Shown here piece after piece: positions 7,991-14,363 of a DNA stretch of 39,026 bases; position 1 is the stretch's first letter, and each line of letters starts with the position of its first letter. Origin of the DNA: Candidatus Fermentibacteraceae bacterium. Its GTDB lineage: Bacteria; Fermentibacterota; Fermentibacteria; Fermentibacterales; JCC-6. The translations under genes were made by a program, and so were the position numbers. Location: positions 1 through 39,026 of the forward strand of contig JAUVIS010000005.1 of assembly GCA_030592635.1 (NCBI GenBank). Direction: 5' to 3'. Below the pieces are notes generated by a model. That model was not told the origin of the DNA, made no database searches, and saw nothing but the letters and a program-made list of their open reading frames with translations.

Positions 7991-8638
7991 CTGACTGAAA
8001 TAATAGCTGTAGATGGCCCTGCCGCTTCCGGTAAAAGTACTACCGCGAAGAAGATAGCGGCAGAGCTTAATTTTGAGTATCTTGACACCGGCGCAATGTA
8101 TCGAGCGTCGGCTTTTCTAGTTTCAGCTTCAGATATTAACCTTCAGGACGGACAGGCGGCAGCGGTATTCCTCCGTGATCATTCAATTGATGTTTCAAGC
8201 AGGGGAATTTATGTTGACGGAGAGGATGTCTCCGGAAACATAAGAACAGCTGCGGCAGGTGAAGCCGCAAGCATCATATCGGCTCATCGTCCGGTGAGAG
8301 AGTACATGGTCTCACTTCAGAGAGCCTTCGGCGAAAAGTACAACACTGTGGCAGAGGGAAGAGACATGGGAACTGTTGTTTTTCCCGATGCTGCGCTGAA
8401 AGTTTATGTGGTGGCTGATATTGCCATCAGGGCCTGGCGCAGACTGAGAGATCTGGATCACGGCGATATGGACAGCATGGTTCACTCAGTGTTCAGAAGA
8501 GATTACAGAGACAGAAACAGGTCTGAAAGTCCTTTGAGGCTCCCGCCTGGAGCTCTCTGGCTGGATGGCACCAGCATGTCTGTCAGTGAACAGGTTGATT
8601 TCGTTCTTAACCACTACAGAGGGAAGTGCGAAAAGTGA
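7991..8638 (+). CDS. cmk: cytidylate kinase (no canonical start codon)
   Basis: Phosphorylates CMP/dCMP with ATP. The frame contains the P-loop DGPAASGKST, then YLDTGAMYR, the EGRDMGTVVFPDA block and the RDYRDRNRSESPL lid region, all typical of Cmk, so P-loop codons upstream of the first ATG (8096) are clearly part of the gene. In that frame, however, there is no ATG, GTG or TTG between the preceding TGA (7988-7990) and the P-loop. I place the start at CTG 7991; ATA 8000 or 8003 are other candidates. AGAGGGG at 7972-7978 is ideally spaced for TTG 7987, which is out of frame because ACTG is duplicated just after it. The next gene overlaps by 4 nt. Confidence 0.85.
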   Translation: MTEIIAVDGPAASGKSTTAKKIAAELNFEYLDTGAMYRASAFLVSASDINLQDGQAAAVFLRDHSIDVSSRGIYVDGEDVSGNIRTAAAGEAASIISAHRPVREYMVSLQRAFGEKYNTVAEGRDMGTVVFPDAALKVYVVADIAIRAWRRLRDLDHGDMDSMVHSVFRRDYRDRNRSESPLRLPPGALWLDGTSMSVSEQVDFVLNHYRGKCEK

Positions 8639-9279
8639 AAAGATCTCCACTGGTGGACATTATTCTCAGACCCGTAATTATTACACTTGCGGCAGTATTT
8701 TTCAGGATGAAAGTTGAGAACAGGAAAAACTTTCCACGGGGCAGTCTTATTCTCGCCGGGAATCATATCTCAAACTGGGATCCTCCTTTCATTGCCGCGG
8801 CGGTTCCCAGAGCAGTACACTTTATGGCGAAATCCAGCTTATTCAAAACCCGCCTTCTCTCATGGTTCATGCACAAACTTGGTGCGTTTCCCATTAACAG
8901 GAGATCAGCGGTGAACTCGGGTGCGCTCAACAAGGCTATTGAGCTGGTCGACCGCGGAGCGGCAGTTATTATCTTTCCCGAGGGAACAAGAAGCAGAAAC
9001 GGGAAAATGCTTCCGGCAAAAGCAGGAGTTGGCTACGTTGCTCATGCTACGGGCGCGCCGGTACAGCCGTTTTTCATGGAAGGGATGGATGATCCCATAA
9101 GTACACTGCTATTTAAATCGCGATTCAAGGTTACATTTGGTCATGTTATTCTGCCGGAGGTGCTTGAAATACTGTATAAACAGGGTGGTGCTAAAAAATC
9201 AGCTGAATACATTCTGGAAAAAGTTAGAGAAATAAAAGCGAGGAAACAAATACAAGGTGAAGAAAGGAACATTGAATGA
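8635..9279 (+). CDS. plsC: 1-acyl-sn-glycerol-3-phosphate acyltransferase (PlsC-like)
   Basis: About 214 aa. Carries the acyltransferase motif HX4D as NHISNWD (H44, D49) and the FPEGTRSR substrate-binding motif (~114-121), with a hydrophobic N-terminal segment for membrane association. Predicted to acylate lysophosphatidate to phosphatidate in phospholipid synthesis; other PlsC-family substrates are possible. GTG 8635 overlaps the cmk stop (GTGA), with AGAGGGAAG at 8618-8626 at good spacing; GTG 8626 is an in-frame alternative. It lies between cmk and rpsA. Confidence 0.85.
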   Translation: MKRSPLVDIILRPVIITLAAVFFRMKVENRKNFPRGSLILAGNHISNWDPPFIAAAVPRAVHFMAKSSLFKTRLLSWFMHKLGAFPINRRSAVNSGALNKAIELVDRGAAVIIFPEGTRSRNGKMLPAKAGVGYVAHATGAPVQPFFMEGMDDPISTLLFKSRFKVTFGHVILPEVLEILYKQGGAKKSAEYILEKVREIKARKQIQGEERNIE

Positions 9280-11303
9280 GTGAATTGAAAGAGTTTGTTG
9301 TCGGTCTTACTCCCGAAGAGATTGAGACCATTGAAGGGCATGATTACACAGCCAGCGAGAGAAGTGATTTCGAGGCGGCCTACGCGGGCACAATCGCCAA
9401 CTTCACAGTCAGGGTTGGTACGATCATTTCAGGTACCATACTTAAGACAGCCAACAATGAGGTTATTGTTGATCTGGGGTACAAGAGCGAGGGAGTTATT
9501 CCCCTGCAGGAATTCCGTGATGATGACGCTCCTCAGCCAGGCGAAAAGGTTGATGTCTTTGTTGAAAGCCTTGAGGATACTGATGGCAGAGTTACAGTTT
9601 CCAAGGAGAAAGCGCATTTCCACACAGTATGGAATGACATCAAGGTAGCCTACGATGAGAATCTCATCCTCAAGGGCAAGGTTATCAAGCGTATCAAGGG
9701 CGGTCTTACCGTGAGGATCATGGGCGTTGATGCCTTCCTGCCCGGTTCTCAGGTAGCCCTTCGTCAGGTGCCCAATCTGGAGAAATTCTGCGGGGAAGAG
9801 CTGGACTTCAGAGTAATCAAGCTCAACAAGCGTCGCAGAAACATCGTGGTCAGTCGCAGACAGGTTCTCGAAGAGGCTAGAAGCGAACTGAAAGAAAACC
9901 TCATCAGGGAGCTGGAGGAGGAGCAGGTACGCAAGGGTATCGTGAAGAACATCACAGACTTCGGTGCCTTCGTGGATCTTGGCGGTATCGACGGTCTTCT
10001 TCACATCACCGATATGAGCTGGGGAAGAGTCCGTCATCCGTCTCAGCTTCTCACAATTGGTGAAGAGATCGATGTCAAAGTTCTTAAGTTTGACAAAGAG
10101 CGTGAGCGTATATCTCTGGGATTAAAGCAGTTGCAGCCATTCCCATGGGAGGGTGTCGGCGAGCGTTATTCCCAGGAAACAGTGGTTAAAGGTAAGGTCG
10201 CTTCCATTACCGACTATGGAGCATTTGTAGAAATTGAGCCGGGTGTAGAGGGTCTTATTCACATTTCCGAGATGTCCTGGACAAAGCATGTCCGTCATCC
10301 TTCAAAAATTCTTGCAGTTGGAGATGAGGTTGAGGCAGTAGTTCTCAGCGTGAATGAGGAAGAAAGAAAAATCTCCCTCGGTCTCAAGCAGACCATGGAG
10401 AACCCATGGAACTCCATTGAAGAAAGATACCCCATAGGCTCTTCCGTGGACGGCAAAGTTCGCAATCTGACCAATTTCGGCGCATTCGTGGAGATCGAGG
10501 ACGGCATTGACGGTCTCATTCATATTTCTGATATGAGCTGGACTAAGAGGATAAGTCATCCTTCCGAGATCGTTCAGAAGAACCAGCCGGTAAAGGTTGT
10601 CGTTCTCAGCATCGACAGAGAAAACCACAGGATTTCCCTCGGTCTCAAGCAGACAGGCGAAAATCCCTGGGATTCAATGAGTGAGCGTTATCCCGAGACC
10701 ACAGAGGTCAAGGGTAAGGTTACACAGATTCTTGACAGGGGTGTTGTTGTTGATCTCGAGGATGGGATTGAAGGCTTTGTACCCCTGAGCCAGCTTGGCT
10801 GGGATGAGCTTGAGAATCCGGCCGGTGTTCTTCGTGGAGGCGACGAGCTTCCACTGAGGGTTATTGAGGTTGTACCTTCAAGTCGCAGGATAGTGCTCAG
10901 CGTCAGAAGTTACTTCAACGGTCGTCCCATGGAGGAGTTGCAGGAATTCAGAACTTCTCTTGAAGGCCGTCCTGCAGAAGAGCTTCCCGCAGAAGAGCTT
11001 CCCGCAGAAGAAGAGATCGCTGTAAAAGAACCAGTAGCTGAAGAACCAGCAGCTGAAGAACCAGCAGCTGAAGAACCAGTAGCTGAGGAACCAGCAGCTG
11101 AGGAACCAGCAGCTGAAGAACCCGTAGCTGAGGAACCAGCAGCTGAAGAACCAGTAACTGAGGAACCAGTAACTGAGGAACCAGTAACTGAGGAACCAGT
11201 AACTGAGGAACCAGTAACTGAGGAACCAGTAACTGAGGAACCAGTAAAAGAAAAAGTTGTGGAAGAAGAACCAGAAGTTCTTGAAGAGTCCACAGAAGAG
11301 TAA
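9276..11303 (+). CDS. rpsA: 30S ribosomal protein S1 with acidic repeat tail
   Basis: 675 aa. Six S1 (OB-fold) RNA-binding domains are visible at about 46-112, 128-196, 215-285, 302-371, 387-457 and 475-545. Domains 3-5 are the most canonical, each with the TDFGAFV, TDYGAFV or TNFGAFV core and the GL(I/L)HI segment. S1 brings mRNA to the 30S subunit. After residue ~565 the sequence turns into a low-complexity tail of PAEEL then P(V/A)(A/T)EE units (~586-656), ending in an acidic stretch. The start ATG 9276 overlaps the acyltransferase stop (ATGA) and has GAAAGGA upstream. The tail is unusual compared with typical ~550-600 aa S1 proteins. Confidence 0.93.
   Translation: MSELKEFVVGLTPEEIETIEGHDYTASERSDFEAAYAGTIANFTVRVGTIISGTILKTANNEVIVDLGYKSEGVIPLQEFRDDDAPQPGEKVDVFVESLEDTDGRVTVSKEKAHFHTVWNDIKVAYDENLILKGKVIKRIKGGLTVRIMGVDAFLPGSQVALRQVPNLEKFCGEELDFRVIKLNKRRRNIVVSRRQVLEEARSELKENLIRELEEEQVRKGIVKNITDFGAFVDLGGIDGLLHITDMSWGRVRHPSQLLTIGEEIDVKVLKFDKERERISLGLKQLQPFPWEGVGERYSQETVVKGKVASITDYGAFVEIEPGVEGLIHISEMSWTKHVRHPSKILAVGDEVEAVVLSVNEEERKISLGLKQTMENPWNSIEERYPIGSSVDGKVRNLTNFGAFVEIEDGIDGLIHISDMSWTKRISHPSEIVQKNQPVKVVVLSIDRENHRISLGLKQTGENPWDSMSERYPETTEVKGKVTQILDRGVVVDLEDGIEGFVPLSQLGWDELENPAGVLRGGDELPLRVIEVVPSSRRIVLSVRSYFNGRPMEELQEFRTSLEGRPAEELPAEELPAEEEIAVKEPVAEEPAAEEPAAEEPVAEEPAAEEPAAEEPVAEEPAAEEPVTEEPVTEEPVTEEPVTEEPVTEEPVTEEPVKEKVVEEEPEVLEESTEE
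11030..11250 (+). repeat. 15-bp tandem repeats encoding the S1 tail
   Basis: In-frame 15-bp units encode P(V/A)(A/T)EE. The first block is degenerate (PAAEE/PVAEE). The second, 11151-11240, is six units coding PVTEE that are nearly identical at DNA level (CCAGTAACTGAGGAA). A unit length divisible by three keeps rpsA in frame when copy number changes. Confidence 0.9.
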
Positions 11304-11312
11304 ATAGAATAA

Positions 11313-11334
11313 GGGGCGGAGGAAACTCCGCCCC
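11313..11334 (+). terminator. strong GC hairpin between rpsA and mtaB
   Basis: A perfect 9-bp stem, GGGGCGGAG (11313-11321) and CTCCGCCCC (11326-11334), closes a GAAA tetraloop. No U tract follows (CATATC), so it is not a standard intrinsic terminator. It may stabilise the rpsA mRNA 3' end or attenuate readthrough. It includes a GGAGG (11318-11322) that would be hidden in the folded form, and ends 6 nt before the mtaB ATG. Confidence 0.7.
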
Positions 11335-11340
11335 CATATC

Positions 11341-12606
11341 ATGAATTTACCGGAAAACGCGGCAGTATTCGGATACACCCTCGGGTGCAGGCTGAACTCT
11401 TATGAGACGGAAGCGCTTGTGGGAGAACTCGTAGATAAGCTTTCAGGAAACAGGGTCAACTCCCCGGCGGAAGCTGATCTCATCCTGGTGAACACCTGTG
11501 CGGTCACAGGACGCAGTCAGGCTCGATCAAGGAAAACTGTACGGGCATACACAGCAAGGTATCCTGACGCAGTTATTGTCGTAACGGGATGCGTCGCTGT
11601 TGTGTCCCCTGAAGACTACAATGGTATGGACAGAGTGACTGTTGTGCCCAATGAGAAAAAGCACTTGATTGCTTCCATGATAAGCGGAGTGCAGAAAGAA
11701 TGCTCTGGTGAATATCTGTACCCTGTGTCTGCTCCGGTGACAACATCTAAAACAAGAGCATTTCTTAAGATACAGGACGGTTGCAGCAACAGATGTACTT
11801 ACTGCATTGTTCCTCTCGCCAGGGGTGATTCCAGGAGTCAGCCCAGGGAGCTGGTTCTGAGTCAGGCAAAAGAGATGGCGGAGGCGGGATACTGTGAGAT
11901 CTGCCTGACTGGAGTGGACATTGCCGATTACGGCAGAGGGCTTTACACAAACGGGTACGGCCTTCCGGAACTTGTAGAGGAACTTCTGGAAATTGGAGGC
12001 TTTCGTCTCAGGATTGGTTCTGTGGAGCCACAGTATCTTACGGTAAAGACACTTGAGAATCTTGTTATCCCGGGGTTGTGCAAACACTTCCATATTCCAT
12101 TTCAGAGTGGATCGGACAGAATACTGAAGAAAATGGGCAGACGATACGGCAGGGCAGAGGAGGATGAACTTCTTGACGCTGTAACAACCCTTTTCCCGGG
12201 AGCATGTGTGGGCAGCGATATCATCGCCGGTTTTCCCGGCGAGTCCGAAGAGGATTATCAGCAGAGTCTGGCTCTTGCAAAAGACCGGCGTATCAACTAC
12301 CTGCATGTGTTTCCCTTCTCTCCGAGGCCGGGAACTCCTGCTGCCGGGATGAAACCTCTTCACACTGAAAAGATAACAATGAGATCCCGGGAACTCAGAA
12401 GAGTATCCGCCGGATCCAGAAGAGAATTCAGGAAGAGCAATCTTTCCTCAACAAGGACAATGCTCGTGGAAAGTCGTACAATCAACGGAAGAATGATAGG
12501 GTTCACTGATAACTACATCCCGGTATTTGCTCCCGAGAAGGCACAGGAGGGAGAACTCACTGATGTGAGGCTCACGGAAGACAGCATCTGCTGGGAGCAG
12601 CGCTGA
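11341..12606 (+). CDS. mtaB: MtaB-like tRNA methylthiotransferase (radical SAM)
   Basis: 421 aa. N-terminal methylthiotransferase domain with cluster-binding Cys16 (TLGCRLNSYETE), Cys53 (NTCAVT) and Cys84 (VTGC). Radical SAM domain with CSNRCTYC (Cys148, 152, 155). The C-terminal ~60 residues look like a TRAM RNA-binding domain. The TLGCRLNSYE opening fits MtaB, which makes ms2t6A37 in tRNA, better than MiaB or RimO. ATG 11341 must be the start because the conserved domain begins ~10 residues later and no in-frame start lies between it and the TAG at 11305. It has no ribosome-binding site of its own; the sequence upstream is the 3' arm of a hairpin. Followed directly by coaE. Confidence 0.88.
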   Translation: MNLPENAAVFGYTLGCRLNSYETEALVGELVDKLSGNRVNSPAEADLILVNTCAVTGRSQARSRKTVRAYTARYPDAVIVVTGCVAVVSPEDYNGMDRVTVVPNEKKHLIASMISGVQKECSGEYLYPVSAPVTTSKTRAFLKIQDGCSNRCTYCIVPLARGDSRSQPRELVLSQAKEMAEAGYCEICLTGVDIADYGRGLYTNGYGLPELVEELLEIGGFRLRIGSVEPQYLTVKTLENLVIPGLCKHFHIPFQSGSDRILKKMGRRYGRAEEDELLDAVTTLFPGACVGSDIIAGFPGESEEDYQQSLALAKDRRINYLHVFPFSPRPGTPAAGMKPLHTEKITMRSRELRRVSAGSRREFRKSNLSSTRTMLVESRTINGRMIGFTDNYIPVFAPEKAQEGELTDVRLTEDSICWEQR

Positions 12607-13250
12607 TGATATGGGGATTAACGGGCTGCAGTGGTACAGGCGCGTCAACTGTGGCGGCAGTCTGGAACAGAATGGGTGCCAGTGTGTGTTCTCTGGACAC
12701 AGTGGGGCACAGGTTTCTTAACAAACCCTCAGTAAAAAGGGCCCTTGAAAAAGAACTTGCGATTAAGGAATTGTCAGGAATGTCGGGAGAAGGGATCAGA
12801 GAGCAGCTCCGGGAGAGAGCATTCGCTTTCCCGGAAGTTCTTGAGGGAATCAACAGGGTTATGCATCCGAGATTGAAGAGATGGGTTGCAAATTCCGCTG
12901 AAGGGCTGAAAAACAAGAAAGGCGTATTTGTTCTTGATGCTGCTCTTATATTTGAGCTTGGGCTGGACAATTACATGAGTTACACCGTTACCGTTACCGA
13001 TGAACTGGAGCGGGTTATAGACAGGCTTGCGGCACGGGATGGTATTTCCACTGATACTGTTACAGGAAGGTGGAATAATCAGATCAGCTTGAGGGAAAAG
13101 AGCATGAGATCCCATTTTGTAATTCGTAACGCCGGCACGGAAGAAATGCTGAAGAAGAATGCGGAAGAATTCTATAAAGAGGTAATAAAAAGGATGGAGG
13201 AGCCAGGTGGCACACAGAACAAGAAAGAAACTGACCAAAAAAGAAATTGA
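12606..13250 (+). CDS. coaE: dephospho-CoA kinase-like protein, Walker A Lys absent
   Basis: 214 aa, the family's length. CoaE phosphorylates dephospho-CoA in the last step of CoA synthesis. Recognisable parts are the N-terminal P-loop region, the VMHPRL motif, LDAALIFELG (family PLLFE), RLAARDGIS and RWNNQIS, and the C-terminal FVIRNAGT (family ViiNdGs). The P-loop reads GCSGTGAST (7-15): where GxxGxGK[ST] needs Lys13 there is Ala, encoded GCG at 12642-12644. Either the enzyme binds ATP differently or it has lost activity. ATG 12606 overlaps the mtaB stop; the 3' end overlaps the next gene by 44 nt. No second coaE is in this window. Confidence 0.8.
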   Translation: MIWGLTGCSGTGASTVAAVWNRMGASVCSLDTVGHRFLNKPSVKRALEKELAIKELSGMSGEGIREQLRERAFAFPEVLEGINRVMHPRLKRWVANSAEGLKNKKGVFVLDAALIFELGLDNYMSYTVTVTDELERVIDRLAARDGISTDTVTGRWNNQISLREKSMRSHFVIRNAGTEEMLKKNAEEFYKEVIKRMEEPGGTQNKKETDQKRN

Positions 13251-13938
13251 GCGGGATCCCATTGGCGAGAAGCTGGAAGCGACAGCTCTGTTTATTCAGA
13301 CTCACTACAGGGAAGTATTTGGCGGACTCGCCATTCTTCTTTTAGTTCTGCTTGTTGTCCAATACATGGGCGGCAAAAGGAATGCTGCTTCCGAGCAGGC
13401 AATGGCCGGGTTTATCACAGCCAGTCAGATCTACGATCAGGCTATGACTGCTGCTGCTACAAACCAGGCACAGCAGGCGTTTCAGGCACTGGATGCGGCA
13501 TACAACCTGTCCATGCAGACATGGAATGAGAATCCTCAAAATGACTGGGCGAGAAAGTCCGCGGTTCTTGCCGCGAAGATAGACATTATTCGAGGGAATT
13601 ATGATGGAGCTCTCAGCACACTTTCAACCGTTCTCGCGGCGAATCCGGATAAATCCATCAGGGTTCCGGCACTGCTTCACATGGGAATCGTTCTTGAAAA
13701 CCGCGGAAGTGAGCAGGATTTGGTCAATGCAATTTCGGCTTACAGGGAACTTCTTGAAATTGCTGAGGGTAACGCAGCCGTAGAAGCTGAAGCTCTTTTT
13801 GGAATCTCCAGAGCATATTTCGCACAGCAGAAATACACGGAGAGCGATGAGGCACTGAGCAGCGCGCTGGCGCTTTCATCGGACACCACAGCGTTTGAGA
13901 TCTTTCAGATCACAAGGCTGGCAGAGGTTGGCAACTAA
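13207..13938 (+). CDS. membrane-anchored TPR protein (YfgM-like)
   Basis: 243 aa. A basic N terminus (residues 1-20) and one transmembrane helix (~37-54) are followed by a periplasmic part with TPR-like helix pairs (for example LAAKIDIIRGNYDGALSTL and EALFGISRAYFAQQKYTESD). Layout matches YfgM-type ancillary proteins of the Sec translocon, often neighbours of BamB; a BamB-like propeller is present in this same run, though not adjacent. The function is inferred from architecture only. GTG 13207 has GGAGGAG a few nt upstream and lies within the end of coaE (44-nt overlap). It is the last gene before a strong terminator. Confidence 0.7.
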   Translation: MAHRTRKKLTKKEIERDPIGEKLEATALFIQTHYREVFGGLAILLLVLLVVQYMGGKRNAASEQAMAGFITASQIYDQAMTAAATNQAQQAFQALDAAYNLSMQTWNENPQNDWARKSAVLAAKIDIIRGNYDGALSTLSTVLAANPDKSIRVPALLHMGIVLENRGSEQDLVNAISAYRELLEIAEGNAAVEAEALFGISRAYFAQQKYTESDEALSSALALSSDTTAFEIFQITRLAEVGN

Positions 13939-13946
13939 GAGGGAAG

Positions 13947-13968
13947 CGGGCCCGGAAGGGCCCGTTTT
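13947..13968 (+). terminator. rho-independent terminator
   Basis: A 7-bp perfect GC stem CGGGCCC (13947-13953) / GGGCCCG (13958-13964) with GGAA loop, followed by TTTT (13965-13968). It begins 9 nt after the stop of the TPR gene and closes the long plus-strand run. Confidence 0.9.
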
Positions 13969-13992
13969 ACCGCACCTACAATGTCCGATAAT

Positions 13993-14200
13993 GGATATTA
14001 TGTAAAGTAGAAAACATTACATAATACCCGACAGGAAGAAAAGAAGCGTTAAGCATAGAAAACACTACATAATATCCGACAGGAAGAAAAGAAGCGTTAA
14101 GCATAGAAAACACTACATAATATCCGACAGGAAGAAAAGAAGCGTTAAGCATAGAAAACACTACATAATATCCGACAGGAAGAAAGGAAATGTAAAACAG
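13993..14200. repeat. 48-bp tandem repeat, four copies, with inverted flank
   Basis: Copies start at 14009, 14057, 14105 and 14153. Copies 2 and 3 are identical, copy 1 differs at a few bases, and copy 4 decays after about 34 bp. Each begins AGAAAACACTACATAATATC and continues CGACAGGAAG. Upstream, 13993-14003 reads GGATATTATGT, the reverse complement of ACATAATATCC inside each copy (10 of 11 in copy 1), so hairpins between flank and copies are possible. The 425-nt interval 13939-14363 holds only the terminator, this array and a putative promoter. It is AT-rich, with no gene I can support. Confidence 0.95.
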
Positions 14201-14223
14201 GAAGCTGTGCAATAAGTATTCTC

Positions 14224-14252
14224 TTGACAATACAAAACTCCTTGGGAATACT
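14224..14252 (+). promoter_or_regulatory. probable promoter for the GT-C glycosyltransferase
   Basis: A perfect -35 TTGACA (14224-14229), a 17-nt spacer and AATACT (14247-14252, 4 of 6 matches). Transcription would begin near 14259, where the open glycosyltransferase frame has an ATA codon (14259-14261), raising the possibility of a leaderless or very short-leader mRNA. Confidence 0.5.
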
Positions 14253-14363
14253 ATTCTCATAAGTTTATTTCATAGAAAGAAGCACAAAATCAGGAATAGA
14301 AAAGATACTCCAAAGGCATTCACATTTCTTATTCTTGTACTCCTGGGTATTTTTGCAGTCCAG

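Noticed and set aside
10878-11378. Three long minus-strand frames opposite the rpsA tail
   Set aside because: All are antisense readings of the 15-bp repeat; their monotonous composition and lack of starts with ribosome sites show they are shadows of rpsA.
11527-12363. 278-codon minus-strand frame inside mtaB
   Set aside because: Antisense to the conserved radical-SAM domain; no motif of its own.
14009-14200. Possible CRISPR array
   Set aside because: The 48-bp units are directly adjacent with no spacers, there are no cas genes, and units 2 and 3 are identical end to end. It is a plain tandem repeat.
13976-14260. Minus-strand 94-codon frame with a repeated 16-residue hydrophobic unit
   Set aside because: It arises because the 48-bp repeat length is divisible by three. 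No ribosome site precedes its ATG and its sequence simply mirrors the array.
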